The translations under genes and the position numbers were made by a program. 11,859 bases of DNA, taken from assembly GCA_023265495.1 (NCBI GenBank), contig JAHFTP010000036.1:1-11859 (forward strand), read 5' to 3'. Of the stretch, positions 6,701 through 11,859 are shown piece by piece; within the stretch, counting starts at the first letter, position 1, and every line of letters starts with the position of its first letter. This DNA comes from Chlamydiota bacterium. GTDB lineage: Bacteria; Chlamydiota; Chlamydiia; Chlamydiales; Rhabdochlamydiaceae. The notes under the pieces are model-generated. The model saw nothing but the letters and a program-made list of their open reading frames with translations, ran no database searches and was not told where the DNA came from.

Positions 6701-7959
6701 CACAACCCTCCATCTCGAGTATTGAATCTGCTAATTTCCTGATCTATAAGCTACAATACCATCAAGGCAGTGAAATACAAACAGCCCTTAAACAAGTGGC
6801 TACAAGCTTAAATAAGACGAATGCAGCCTCCAATAAAAACCTCATTGACGCCGTCGACTCCCTCCAATGGATCCAGGTGACAAACTCTTTACTCGGAACA
6901 GGAGATCCAGAAGTCCTTAGCAAACTGCGCGACCTCATACAAAATTTAGATATACCTTTAAGGCAAGTGTTTATTGAAGTGCTCGTCATTGAGACAACAC
7001 TGACAAACTCCCAAAACTTCGGACTCCAATGGGGAACACAGCTCCAATACCTAAATAAAACCATCGGAGCAATGGGCAACTTCCCTACATCAACCGGCAC
7101 GACCAACGGCTCTTCAACCCCTACTAGCAGTCTTGCTTTTGCTCCTCAGATAGCCGCAACTACGGCAGGAAATACTCCGGTACAGGGGACGGCATCCCCC
7201 TCTACACCGGCCACGTCTGTTCCCTTTACTTCAGGCTTCGATTTAGGCGTCATCGGCGATATCATCATGCACAAGGGCAAGTCCTTTATCTCGCTCGGAT
7301 CGCTAGTCAATGCCCTGCAAATAGATAACGATACAACCGTCATATTGAATCCAAAAATCATCACACAGGACGGTCAGACTTCCACGATCTTTGTAGGACA
7401 AAACATCCCCTTTGTCGGATCCTTTGTTTCTAATACCCAATCCACCTCTAACACGCTATCTACCTCCAACATAGAATATAGAGATGTCGGGGTGAATTTA
7501 AGCATTACCCCCACCTTGGGAACAAATAACATAGTAACTATGGATATTAACCAAGATATAAGTGAGCAGACAGCGAACACCTCTATTCAAGTACAAGGTT
7601 CGAATGTATCCGGCGTACAAACTACGCATACGAGCATGGTAACAAGAGTCCATGTCCCTGATAGGCACTTCCTCATTTTAAGCGGTATGATCAACGACTC
7701 CAGAAACCACTTCAGGACAAGCATACCTTGCCTGGGAGGACTTCCTGTTATTGGAGCTCTATTTTCTGAAAATGACAGGTCTGCTTCAAAAGCTAACGTC
7801 ATTATCTTCTTAAGGCCTTTTATCATCGACTCCTTTGATGAATATGATCGTCTCACTCAAGCGGAAGAAGAGCTATTCAAACAAGAAGCCTCGCTGCCCA
7901 CTCTCAAAGAAGATTTTGATGATGGCGTAGAAATGATCAAGAACTTAGACAATGATTAG
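3796..7959 (+). CDS. Giant secretin (GspD/SctC superfamily) with nine extra tandem ring domains
   Basis: Outer-membrane channel-forming secretin, 1387 residues from ATG 3796; the same frame is open back to TTG 3754, which would add 14 residues. I prefer 3796 (or the next ATG, 3799) because a signal peptide follows directly (ALLWASCINFLSPNICYTQQ) and a TATAAT box lies between the two starts. In order: signal peptide (about 1-33); N0/STN-like domain (61-141, YTVNFNNVPIIEVIRFIS); N1 (162-224); N2 (229-291); nine repeated domains (306-1053); secretin domain (1055-1344) with a Thr/Ser/Ala-rich insertion (about 1094-1145), VILNPKIITQDGQ, VGQNIPFV, and the hallmark PCLGGLPVIGALF (1311-1323); then an acidic tail of about 40 residues. 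The repeat nearest the membrane domain corresponds to N3. Most GspD or SctC proteins are about 550-750 residues, and the chlamydial T3SS secretin CdsC is about 920. I cannot decide between type II and type III; the N0 wording leans to the chlamydial SctC type. It starts an operon with the lipoprotein gene. Confidence 0.92.
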   Translation: MMRFLTKPSKQISRALLWASCINFLSPNICYTQQLEGSTVADTSKESVDSDYQPSYDATEELAAYTVNFNNVPIIEVIRFISKITNTNFVFQEQDLQFTVTIVSEEPIAVKNILSALIQVLRIHDLSLLEQDNNIVISKNPAVTQLPTIVSSDSPDSINTTSALVTRIFRIKNANVGSIASIVKPFTSQSALVEVSNETKQLIVTDIITNVDKIATLLASLDTPHTSLDIESYAVRNISPADVISLTHQILSPFTEGNPLILVPQTETNTIFIVSTPHLIERALAVMEDIDAPAKPVVVGQKPGAQQIVHIYKIVNKAPADVVSSLEEIADQLEISNATGNGAIITSLKNVKYIQDTNSLLFISDDASWTQIHEILSGIDTAPLVHPASKSGFFIYKIQYSSPDELEDTLHQLASTIGDKDLIATINNVQWIKENNSLVFSGPQAAIDKIKDILPTIDVAEPNKSVLSKGHFLIYTPKYQKGDELQSELEEMSVNLKNSGLSNASLLSTIDSMKWVPSTNSLIFTGDDESLQHIQGILATIDSPTPAALATQTFIYRPVYASEDQLQEALERFAQTLDTTNVSDQNLYEAIHSLQWVSESQSFVFRTDPNTLVRLKETLASLDNPQGLTGGVTRGFFLYKLKHAPGNVVIENLENLAANLPTADISNKNLAKSIESLKWIKENNSILISGSQITIEQVKGLISEFDIAALASVPTPKSEFFIYKPVNQSAESIQESLTNLSDDLENSGLIDTDLFHALNSVKYVPVTNSLLFTGTPESLAKVKGVLVNIDVATPSKTPIQTIGNTTFLVYKIKNATPSMLIQSLKNLTEELQNSNVQDKELADSLNSARFVKDTNSLLFTGSNETLARVEPLVERFDVAAPTAPIREQTSTYVVYSPKYQSGQELINILCDFMQNLMNSGISDTGLFDSINHLKYISKTNSLLVSGDQDSITKVMELLSKFDIPSKESAQPSISSIESANFLIYKLQYHQGSEIQTALKQVATSLNKTNAASNKNLIDAVDSLQWIQVTNSLLGTGDPEVLSKLRDLIQNLDIPLRQVFIEVLVIETTLTNSQNFGLQWGTQLQYLNKTIGAMGNFPTSTGTTNGSSTPTSSLAFAPQIAATTAGNTPVQGTASPSTPATSVPFTSGFDLGVIGDIIMHKGKSFISLGSLVNALQIDNDTTVILNPKIITQDGQTSTIFVGQNIPFVGSFVSNTQSTSNTLSTSNIEYRDVGVNLSITPTLGTNNIVTMDINQDISEQTANTSIQVQGSNVSGVQTTHTSMVTRVHVPDRHFLILSGMINDSRNHFRTSIPCLGGLPVIGALFSENDRSASKANVIIFLRPFIIDSFDEYDRLTQAEEELFKQEASLPTLKEDFDDGVEMIKNLDND
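4711..6954 (+). repeat. Nine tandem secretin ring-domain repeats (coding)
   Basis: Repeat units lie at 4711-4944, 4963-5178, 5203-5424, 5443-5667, 5695-5919, 5947-6171, 6205-6432, 6460-6687 and 6730-6954, with a period of 80-90 codons. Each begins with a strand such as FFIYK, then a helix with two or three leucines spaced like L..L..LA, then a short helix ending SLKWI or similar. Each ends with a strand close to TNSLLFTG and a helix leading to a D-I/V-A/P turn. This is the secretin N1/N3 ring-building fold with an added helical segment. The units are diverged at DNA level, so the expansion is old. The stretch WIKENNS is identical in units 2 (from 5086) and 5 (from 5830). Confidence 0.88.
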
Positions 7960-8926
7960 TTTTTCTTCTTGCAATATCAGAAAAGGCCTCTTAGCCTTGC
8001 TTATAGGAAGCATGGTCGTTACCTCCTCATGCCACCATAAGCCTGAAGACATAGAGCCCAAAATAGACTATGCCATCCAGGACAAGTATCTACTCAGCCT
8101 ACCCACGCCCTTCACTGCTCTTACTGCAGAAGAAAGGCTGGAGCGCTGGAGTGAAGAGTATCGCATCGGGATTGGCTTTGCTCATGAACTAGACTTGTAT
8201 CAAGCCATCACAGCTTTTAAAAGGTCCTATTTCTTAGTCCCGCAAGAAAAGCAAGAGCGCAAAAAAGAAATCAAATATGAAATCCTTCTTTGTTACTACC
8301 TGGGAAGAAAATACCAAGACGTCATCCAAACTTTTGAATCGACAGAGCTGCGTTACACTGACAGCACCTTTCCCGCCTTCCATGACCTTTTAGTGATCCT
8401 CTACGACTCCTACATGAAAGAAGGAGAGGATGATAAGGCACAAAAGTATTTGAGCTGCCTCCACAATCTCTACCCGGAAACAGCGGAGAAGCTCTACGTA
8501 TCCTCCGAGCTATCCTCAGGAGATATAGAGCAGGTGCAGTTGATCTCCGAGCATCCAGCCTATGCCTATGTACAAGACTTTTTAGCCTCCTACGAAAGAG
8601 AAAAAAAATCTGTGCAGACAGCTAAAAGCTTAAATGCCGTCCTTCCGGGCGCCGGGTACCTCTACCTAGGACAGAAACAATCAGCTCTTACCGCCTTTTT
8701 GCTCAATGCTCTCTTCATCGGGGCTACCTACTATTTCTTTGCCAAAGGAAATATCCCTGCAGGGGTGATTTTCACAAGCTTTGAGTCGGGATGGTACTTT
8801 GGTGGGATTTATGGTGCAGGAGAAGAAGCTAAGTTCTATAATGAACATATCTATGAAAAATATGCGACGCCCATGATGAATGAGAATAAGCTCTTTCCCG
8901 GCTTTATGATAGACTATGCGTTTTAA
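7952..8926 (+). CDS. TPR-like lipoprotein with C-terminal PGAG membrane motif
   Basis: This 324-residue envelope protein has an N-terminal hydrophobic segment GLLALLIGSMVVTSSC (12-27). It is likely a lipoprotein signal with Cys27 as the lipidated residue; the lipobox lacks the usual Leu at -3, and an uncleaved anchor is the alternative. Residues about 60-215 are helical with TPR-like pairs (YQAITAFKRSYFLVP, AQKYLSCLHNLYP). The C-terminus has LPGAGYLYLGQ (231-241), two hydrophobic stretches (244-264, 268-290) and SGWYFGGIYGAGEEAKFYN (279-297). I associate this layout with hypothetical proteins encoded next to YidD-like genes in delta-proteobacteria; that is from memory. The ATG overlaps the end of the secretin gene by 8 bp, without a clear Shine-Dalgarno sequence, so translation is probably coupled. 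A role as secretin pilotin or scaffold is inference; several known pilotins are TPR lipoproteins (the PilF/Tgl type). Confidence 0.8.
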   Translation: MISFSSCNIRKGLLALLIGSMVVTSSCHHKPEDIEPKIDYAIQDKYLLSLPTPFTALTAEERLERWSEEYRIGIGFAHELDLYQAITAFKRSYFLVPQEKQERKKEIKYEILLCYYLGRKYQDVIQTFESTELRYTDSTFPAFHDLLVILYDSYMKEGEDDKAQKYLSCLHNLYPETAEKLYVSSELSSGDIEQVQLISEHPAYAYVQDFLASYEREKKSVQTAKSLNAVLPGAGYLYLGQKQSALTAFLLNALFIGATYYFFAKGNIPAGVIFTSFESGWYFGGIYGAGEEAKFYNEHIYEKYATPMMNENKLFPGFMIDYAF

Positions 8927-9305
8927 CAAAGCTCTTATTGTTTTACTCCTTCTTGTCCCAAGCTTTCTTCTTGCAAAAGCAGGCTACCATGAGCCCTGGG
9001 GAAAAGACGCTGACTTAAAAAAGCACAATATCTCATCTCCAGAAAATATCTCCCACTCCCTTGGAGTGGCCGTCGCAAGACAAATCATCAACTTCCACCA
9101 ACAAGTGATCTCTCCCGTCGATGGCCCCAGAAGTCATTTCCGCCCCAGCTCTTCTCAGTATATGAAACTAGCCATGGAAAAATATGGCTTCGTAAAAGGA
9201 TTTATCATGGGATGCGACCGCCTCCTAAGAGAAAATAAAGACCCCTGGGTCTACCGCTTCATCGAAAGAGACGGCAAACTCTATAAATACGACCCTCCTA
9301 GGTAA
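8916..9305 (+). CDS. YidD-family protein with signal peptide and lost core cysteines
   Basis: This 129-residue protein starts at an ATG that overlaps the lipoprotein gene by 11 bp. Residues 1-22 form a signal peptide or anchor (ALIVLLLLVPSFLLAKA). The YidD (DUF37) core follows: ARQIINFHQQVISPVDGPRS (54-73), then HFRPSSSQYMKLAMEKYGFVKG (74-95), then DRLLREN (101-107) and an end in KLYKYDPPR. E. coli YidD assists YidC-dependent membrane insertion and is shorter (about 85 residues), with the core C-R-F-x-P-T-C-S-x-Y. Here both of those cysteines are serine (Ser73, Ser79), while Cys100 is at a non-canonical place. The tail resembles the longer YidD variants with a Y-D-P end rather than the C-H-P end. 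A general role in envelope protein assembly is plausible; specific help for the secretin operon is inference. The 3' end overlaps the convergent hydrolase gene by 8 bp. Confidence 0.82.
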   Translation: MRFNKALIVLLLLVPSFLLAKAGYHEPWGKDADLKKHNISSPENISHSLGVAVARQIINFHQQVISPVDGPRSHFRPSSSQYMKLAMEKYGFVKGFIMGCDRLLRENKDPWVYRFIERDGKLYKYDPPR

Positions 9306-10089
9306 GAAACTCTCGTACTAGGGAGCACAAACCTCGCGGATCTTCGATCAAAGGATCATGACCCATATCAGTCATGATATGTACCCTGGCATGGGCAATA
9401 TGTGCAGCTAAGTCTTTGGCTTCTGACACGGAAATAATCAGATCTTGCTCTCCTGTAATGATCAGCGTGGGAGCAGAGATCTTGGCCAGATCCTCTTTAG
9501 AAGAAAAGGTAAGCAGAGCGTTGAATTGTCCTTCTTGTCCCAGGAGAGTTTGTGGAAACAGATCCGATGACATGGCCTGCATCACCGCTGCCATATTTCC
9601 CTCGTTGGATAGAAAATGGGAAGAAAAAATCCATGGGGCCGTGGCATTAAACACAAGCATAGGATCCACCTTTGCCCGGCTTAAAGCCAAAAGAGAAGAC
9701 AACGCTTTTAAACACACGGTGTTAAATTGAGAAGAGGTATTGCAAAGCACAAGTTTTTCTACCCTCTCCGGGTGATAGGCCGCTATCTTTTGCGCGATGG
9801 CACCTCCCATAGAGTGACCCACAACGTGAGCTCTTTTGACGCGCAGATGATCTAAAAGAAAAACACCATCATTAGCCATGTCCCCTATGGAGTATGGAGC
9901 TTGAGGACAACCGCTCCTCCCTACCCCTCTATTATCAATGAGAATGAGCTGGTAATTCTCTGCAAGGCGCTCCCTCATCAAGTTCCATTTGCTTATACTG
10001 CACGTATAGCCAGCAACGAGAAGTAAGGGAAAGCCCTCTCCTTCTACTTCATAGTAAAGATCTATACCGCTAGCAGAGATCGTAGGCAC
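9298..10089 (-). CDS. Alpha/beta hydrolase
   Basis: This 263-residue cytosolic protein has the classic alpha/beta hydrolase order. The oxyanion region is LLLVAGYTCS (22-31), followed by DNRGVGRSG (52-60), the nucleophile elbow GHSMGG (Ser93), the acid in GEQD (Asp216) and the catalytic His244 in MGHDPLIEDP. The catalytic triad is complete and the length is normal. The closest general groups are esterases, 3-oxoadipate enol-lactonase-like and haloperoxidase-like hydrolases; the substrate cannot be read from the sequence. The start is GTG at 10089: an in-frame TAG (10095-10093) lies just upstream and a strong GGGGGTGA (10103-10096) sits 6 nt before it. It is transcribed towards yidD, with an 8-bp tail-to-tail overlap, and divergently from the small gene at 10249. 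Confidence 0.9.
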   Translation of the reverse strand: MPTISASGIDLYYEVEGEGFPLLLVAGYTCSISKWNLMRERLAENYQLILIDNRGVGRSGCPQAPYSIGDMANDGVFLLDHLRVKRAHVVGHSMGGAIAQKIAAYHPERVEKLVLCNTSSQFNTVCLKALSSLLALSRAKVDPMLVFNATAPWIFSSHFLSNEGNMAAVMQAMSSDLFPQTLLGQEGQFNALLTFSSKEDLAKISAPTLIITGEQDLIISVSEAKDLAAHIAHARVHIMTDMGHDPLIEDPRGLCSLVREFLT

Positions 10090-10118
10090 AATCTATCACC
10101 CCCATCTTTGAAATAGAA

Positions 10119-10155
10119 AAACAACTCCTTACAAACCATATACAATGAGTTGTTT
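10119..10155 (-). promoter_or_regulatory. 9-bp inverted repeat in hydrolase leader (possible attenuator or operator)
   Basis: AAACAACTC (10119-10127) and GAGTTGTTT (10147-10155) pair perfectly around a 19-nt loop. Read on the minus strand, the stem is followed by T-rich sequence, so it could act as a weak terminator or attenuator ahead of the hydrolase gene. It could equally be a binding site shared by the two divergent genes. The stem is AT-rich and the loop long, so termination would be inefficient. Confidence 0.4.
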
Positions 10156-10181
10156 ACAGAGCTTATCCCATGAGCTCACTA

Positions 10182-10210
10182 TTGACAAGAAAATATTTTC
10201 TAGTTAGATT
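10182..10210 (+). promoter_or_regulatory. Predicted sigma70-type promoter of the small gene
   Basis: A perfect -35 TTGACA (10182-10187) and TAGATT (10205-10210, 4/6 to the -10 consensus) are 17 bp apart, giving a start about 30 nt before the ATG at 10249. It is the best promoter match in the window. Confidence 0.65.
10188..10201. promoter_or_regulatory. 14-bp perfect palindrome in promoter spacer (candidate operator)
   Basis: AGAAAATATTTTCT is its own reverse complement. With one mismatched pair it extends to 20 bp (10185-10204). It fills the spacer between the -35 and -10 boxes, the position expected for a repressor that blocks RNA polymerase. The regulator is unknown. Confidence 0.5.
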
Positions 10211-10248
10211 GAAAAGAAGGAACACCTGCATAAAAGGAAGGACCTAGT

Positions 10249-10656
10249 ATGTCGATAAATCCGCCGGATCCCAGCCAACCGATACAAAATGCTCATTCTA
10301 AATTACGAGCTTCAACACCAAGTTCATCTGAAACGCCTAGCTCCTCAGATGCATCCTCTGCAGAAAATTATGCTCAAGAACTAGAAGCAGAGCTGCAACA
10401 ATTGATGCAGCTACTCAGCCGTTTATCCCATCCCCCTACAGCCGCACAAACGGCTCAATTCCAAAAGCTTGAAACGGAAATACAAAAAAAAATGTCAAAC
10501 TGGGAAGGTTCTGCAACCCCTCCCTCGCCACAGACACTTACAGACCTATATAACTTCTCAAAGGCTGCAAGCAATTATTTTTCTAGTGAGACCCCCGCAA
10601 ATGACGCCATCTTGCAAGCGGCTGCAGCTCAGCTACAAGCCGATCTAGGCGAGTGA
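10249..10656 (+). CDS. Small Ser/Pro-rich helical protein, function unknown
   Basis: This 135-residue protein has ATG preceded by GGAAGGA (10236-10242), 6 nt away, and a good promoter upstream, so it is likely real. Residues 1-40 are disordered and rich in Ser, Pro and Thr (TPSSSETPSSSD, 23-34). Residues 41-62 form an amphipathic, possibly coiled-coil helix (YAQELEAELQQLMQLLSRL). A second helix covers about 69-83, then a Pro-rich break (PPSPQTL, 91-97) and a C-terminal Ala/Gln-rich helix (118-133). It has no cysteine, no membrane segment and no classical signal peptide. The composition resembles small type III secretion substrates or their adaptors, but no family is recognised. It is convergent with der, 23 bp away. 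Confidence 0.75.
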   Translation: MSINPPDPSQPIQNAHSKLRASTPSSSETPSSSDASSAENYAQELEAELQQLMQLLSRLSHPPTAAQTAQFQKLETEIQKKMSNWEGSATPPSPQTLTDLYNFSKAASNYFSSETPANDAILQAAAAQLQADLGE

Positions 10657-10679
10657 TTTGAGGAGGGATGTACTTTTCC

Positions 10680-11859
10680 TTAGTTGAAATAAGAAGCGTC
10701 TAATTCCTCTTGCATGTCAGGCATGTCTTCAAGAGCTACATCCTCTTCAAAGAGCTCTTCTTGCGGCTGTTGTTTCTTCGGAGCGAGATGTTTACCATCT
10801 TCTTCATTTTTCCCTTTGCCCCTGAGCTCAAAGAATAGAGGAACGCCAGTAAATTTGTACTCTTCCCTGAACTGATTTAACATATACTTCTTATAGGTTT
10901 CCAGCATGAGCTCCGGATAGTTCACAAAGAAAATAAATCGATGCGGATGGATCCCCACTTGCGCCATGTAGTAGATACGAAGACGCTTGCCTTGGATCAC
11001 AGGAGGAAGATATTTTTGCAGAACTCTTTCTACAAACTTATTTAACTGGCCTGTAGTGATCCTCGTCTGCAACATGGTATGCACTTCTTTGATAACAGGA
11101 AACACATCCAAGACATTTCTTCCGGATAGCGCAGAAACAAATAGCGCAGGACAGTAATTTAAGAAAGACGCTTCGATGCGCACGCCTTGTAAGCAGTGCT
11201 CCATGCGAAAGCCCTTCACTAAGTCCCACTTGTTAAAAAGGAGAATACATCCCTTTCCTAGCTCTTCAATATGGTCCGCAATCCTTTTCTCCTGCGTTGT
11301 CATCCCTTTTGTCGCGTCAAGGACCATGATACAAATATCGGCCCGTTCAATCGCTCTTTTTGTGCGGATCGCTGCGAATTTGTCTACTACTTCATGTTCC
11401 GCTTTTTTTCTTCTAATCCCTGCTGTATCGATAAAAGTATAGCTTTGTCCATCTTTTATGATCTCCACATCGATGCTGTCTCTTGTAGTACCAGCCTCAG
11501 GACTTACTACACATCGGTCTGCATCGAGCAGAAAATTAACAAGCGTAGATTTACCAACGTTGGGCCTACCCACAATAGCTACTTTAATAGAAGAGTTGTC
11601 CTCTTCCTTATCTTCTGGCCAAGTGACACCTGCAAAAGCGGCTTCTAGCAGCTCCGCAATCTGATACGCCTGCACGGCAGAGACGGGAACAACTTTTTTG
11701 ATGCCTAAAGAATAGAACTGATACAGTTCTTCTATGTGGGACTCATGGTCTACCTTATTCACAGCAAGGACGATCGGCTTTGTTGTCTTTAAAAGTACTT
11801 TGGCTACAGCCTCATCAAGAGACGTAATACCCACCCTTGCATCGACTACCATCACCAAG
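10680..11859 (-). CDS. der: GTPase Der (EngA), 5' end outside the window
   Basis: Der is an essential double-GTPase for assembly of the 50S ribosomal subunit. The window holds the C-terminal 393 or so codons; the start and the first P-loop lie beyond position 11859. Fragment numbering: end of GTPase domain 1 with NKVD (34-37) and PVSA (58-61); GTPase domain 2 with P-loop GRPNVGKST (97-105), GTTRDS (123-128), DTAGIRR (144-150), NKWD (209-212) and SALSG (242-246); then the KH-like domain ending in FTGVPLFFELRGKGK. All guanine-binding motifs visible are intact. After the KH domain there is an acidic, probably disordered tail of about 40 residues (EELFEEDVALEDMPDMQEEL) that is longer than in most Der proteins. 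The call is firm. Confidence 0.97.
   Translation of the reverse strand, partial: LVMVVDARVGITSLDEAVAKVLLKTTKPIVLAVNKVDHESHIEELYQFYSLGIKKVVPVSAVQAYQIAELLEAAFAGVTWPEDKEEDNSSIKVAIVGRPNVGKSTLVNFLLDADRCVVSPEAGTTRDSIDVEIIKDGQSYTFIDTAGIRRKKAEHEVVDKFAAIRTKRAIERADICIMVLDATKGMTTQEKRIADHIEELGKGCILLFNKWDLVKGFRMEHCLQGVRIEASFLNYCPALFVSALSGRNVLDVFPVIKEVHTMLQTRITTGQLNKFVERVLQKYLPPVIQGKRLRIYYMAQVGIHPHRFIFFVNYPELMLETYKKYMLNQFREEYKFTGVPLFFELRGKGKNEEDGKHLAPKKQQPQEELFEEDVALEDMPDMQEELDASYFN

Noticed and set aside
4711..6954. Tandem array considered as a CRISPR or DNA-level repeat
   Set aside because: The periodicity is at protein level, with diverged DNA and units of about 75 residues; there are no short identical repeats with unique spacers.
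9374..9730. Plus-strand open frame of 118 codons
   Set aside because: It is antisense to the alpha/beta hydrolase, which has a full catalytic triad.
10657..10679. Possible bidirectional terminator between the small gene and der
   Set aside because: The 23-bp gap contains no stem of useful length and no clean T-run on either strand.
11271..11648. Plus-strand open frame of 125 codons inside der, and overlapping shadows
   Set aside because: The opposite strand encodes intact Der GTPase motifs throughout.

Overview
The window looks like a chromosomal segment of a bacterium of the Chlamydiae, most likely an amoeba-associated (Parachlamydia/Simkania-like) lineage. This is an inference from gene content and protein style: an enlarged chlamydia-like secretin, an ISNCY-type transposase remnant beside a DUF4143-type ATPase, relaxed lipobox usage, and AT-rich intergenic DNA with moderately AT-rich genes. 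No marker gene fixes the species.

Left part (1-2629). A partial, unrecognised gene runs off the left edge on the minus strand (1-844). An AT-rich spacer with small repeats follows. Then comes the broken N-terminus of an ISNCY-like transposase (1084 to about 1375), and a complete AAA+/DUF4143-family ATPase (1427-2629) with a 7-bp inverted repeat just upstream of its ribosome binding site. This stretch looks like accessory, horizontally exchanged DNA.

Centre (2653-9305). A GAMT-like SAM methyltransferase lies on the minus strand (2653-3618) and is divergent from a three-gene plus-strand operon. The operon holds a very long secretin (3796-7959), a TPR-like lipoprotein or membrane-anchored protein (7952-8926), and a YidD-family protein with a signal peptide (8916-9305). 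Both junctions overlap, so the three are probably translationally coupled. The secretin is the most striking item. After N0, N1 and N2 it carries nine tandem domains of about 75 residues, each ending in a motif close to T-N-S-L-L-F-T-G, before the membrane secretin domain. This implies an unusually long periplasmic ring stack. The coupled lipoprotein could be its pilotin or a stabilising partner, though its C-terminal motif and the YidD neighbour also fit a conserved lipoprotein-YidD pair.

Right part (9298-11859). An alpha/beta hydrolase (minus) meets yidD tail to tail with an 8-bp overlap. A small Ser/Pro-rich helical protein of unknown role (10249-10656) has a good sigma70-type promoter, and a perfect 14-bp palindrome sits between its -35 and -10 boxes. 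The ribosome-assembly GTPase Der (minus, 5' end cut off by the window edge) closes the window.

No rRNA, tRNA, CRISPR array or intact insertion sequence was seen.
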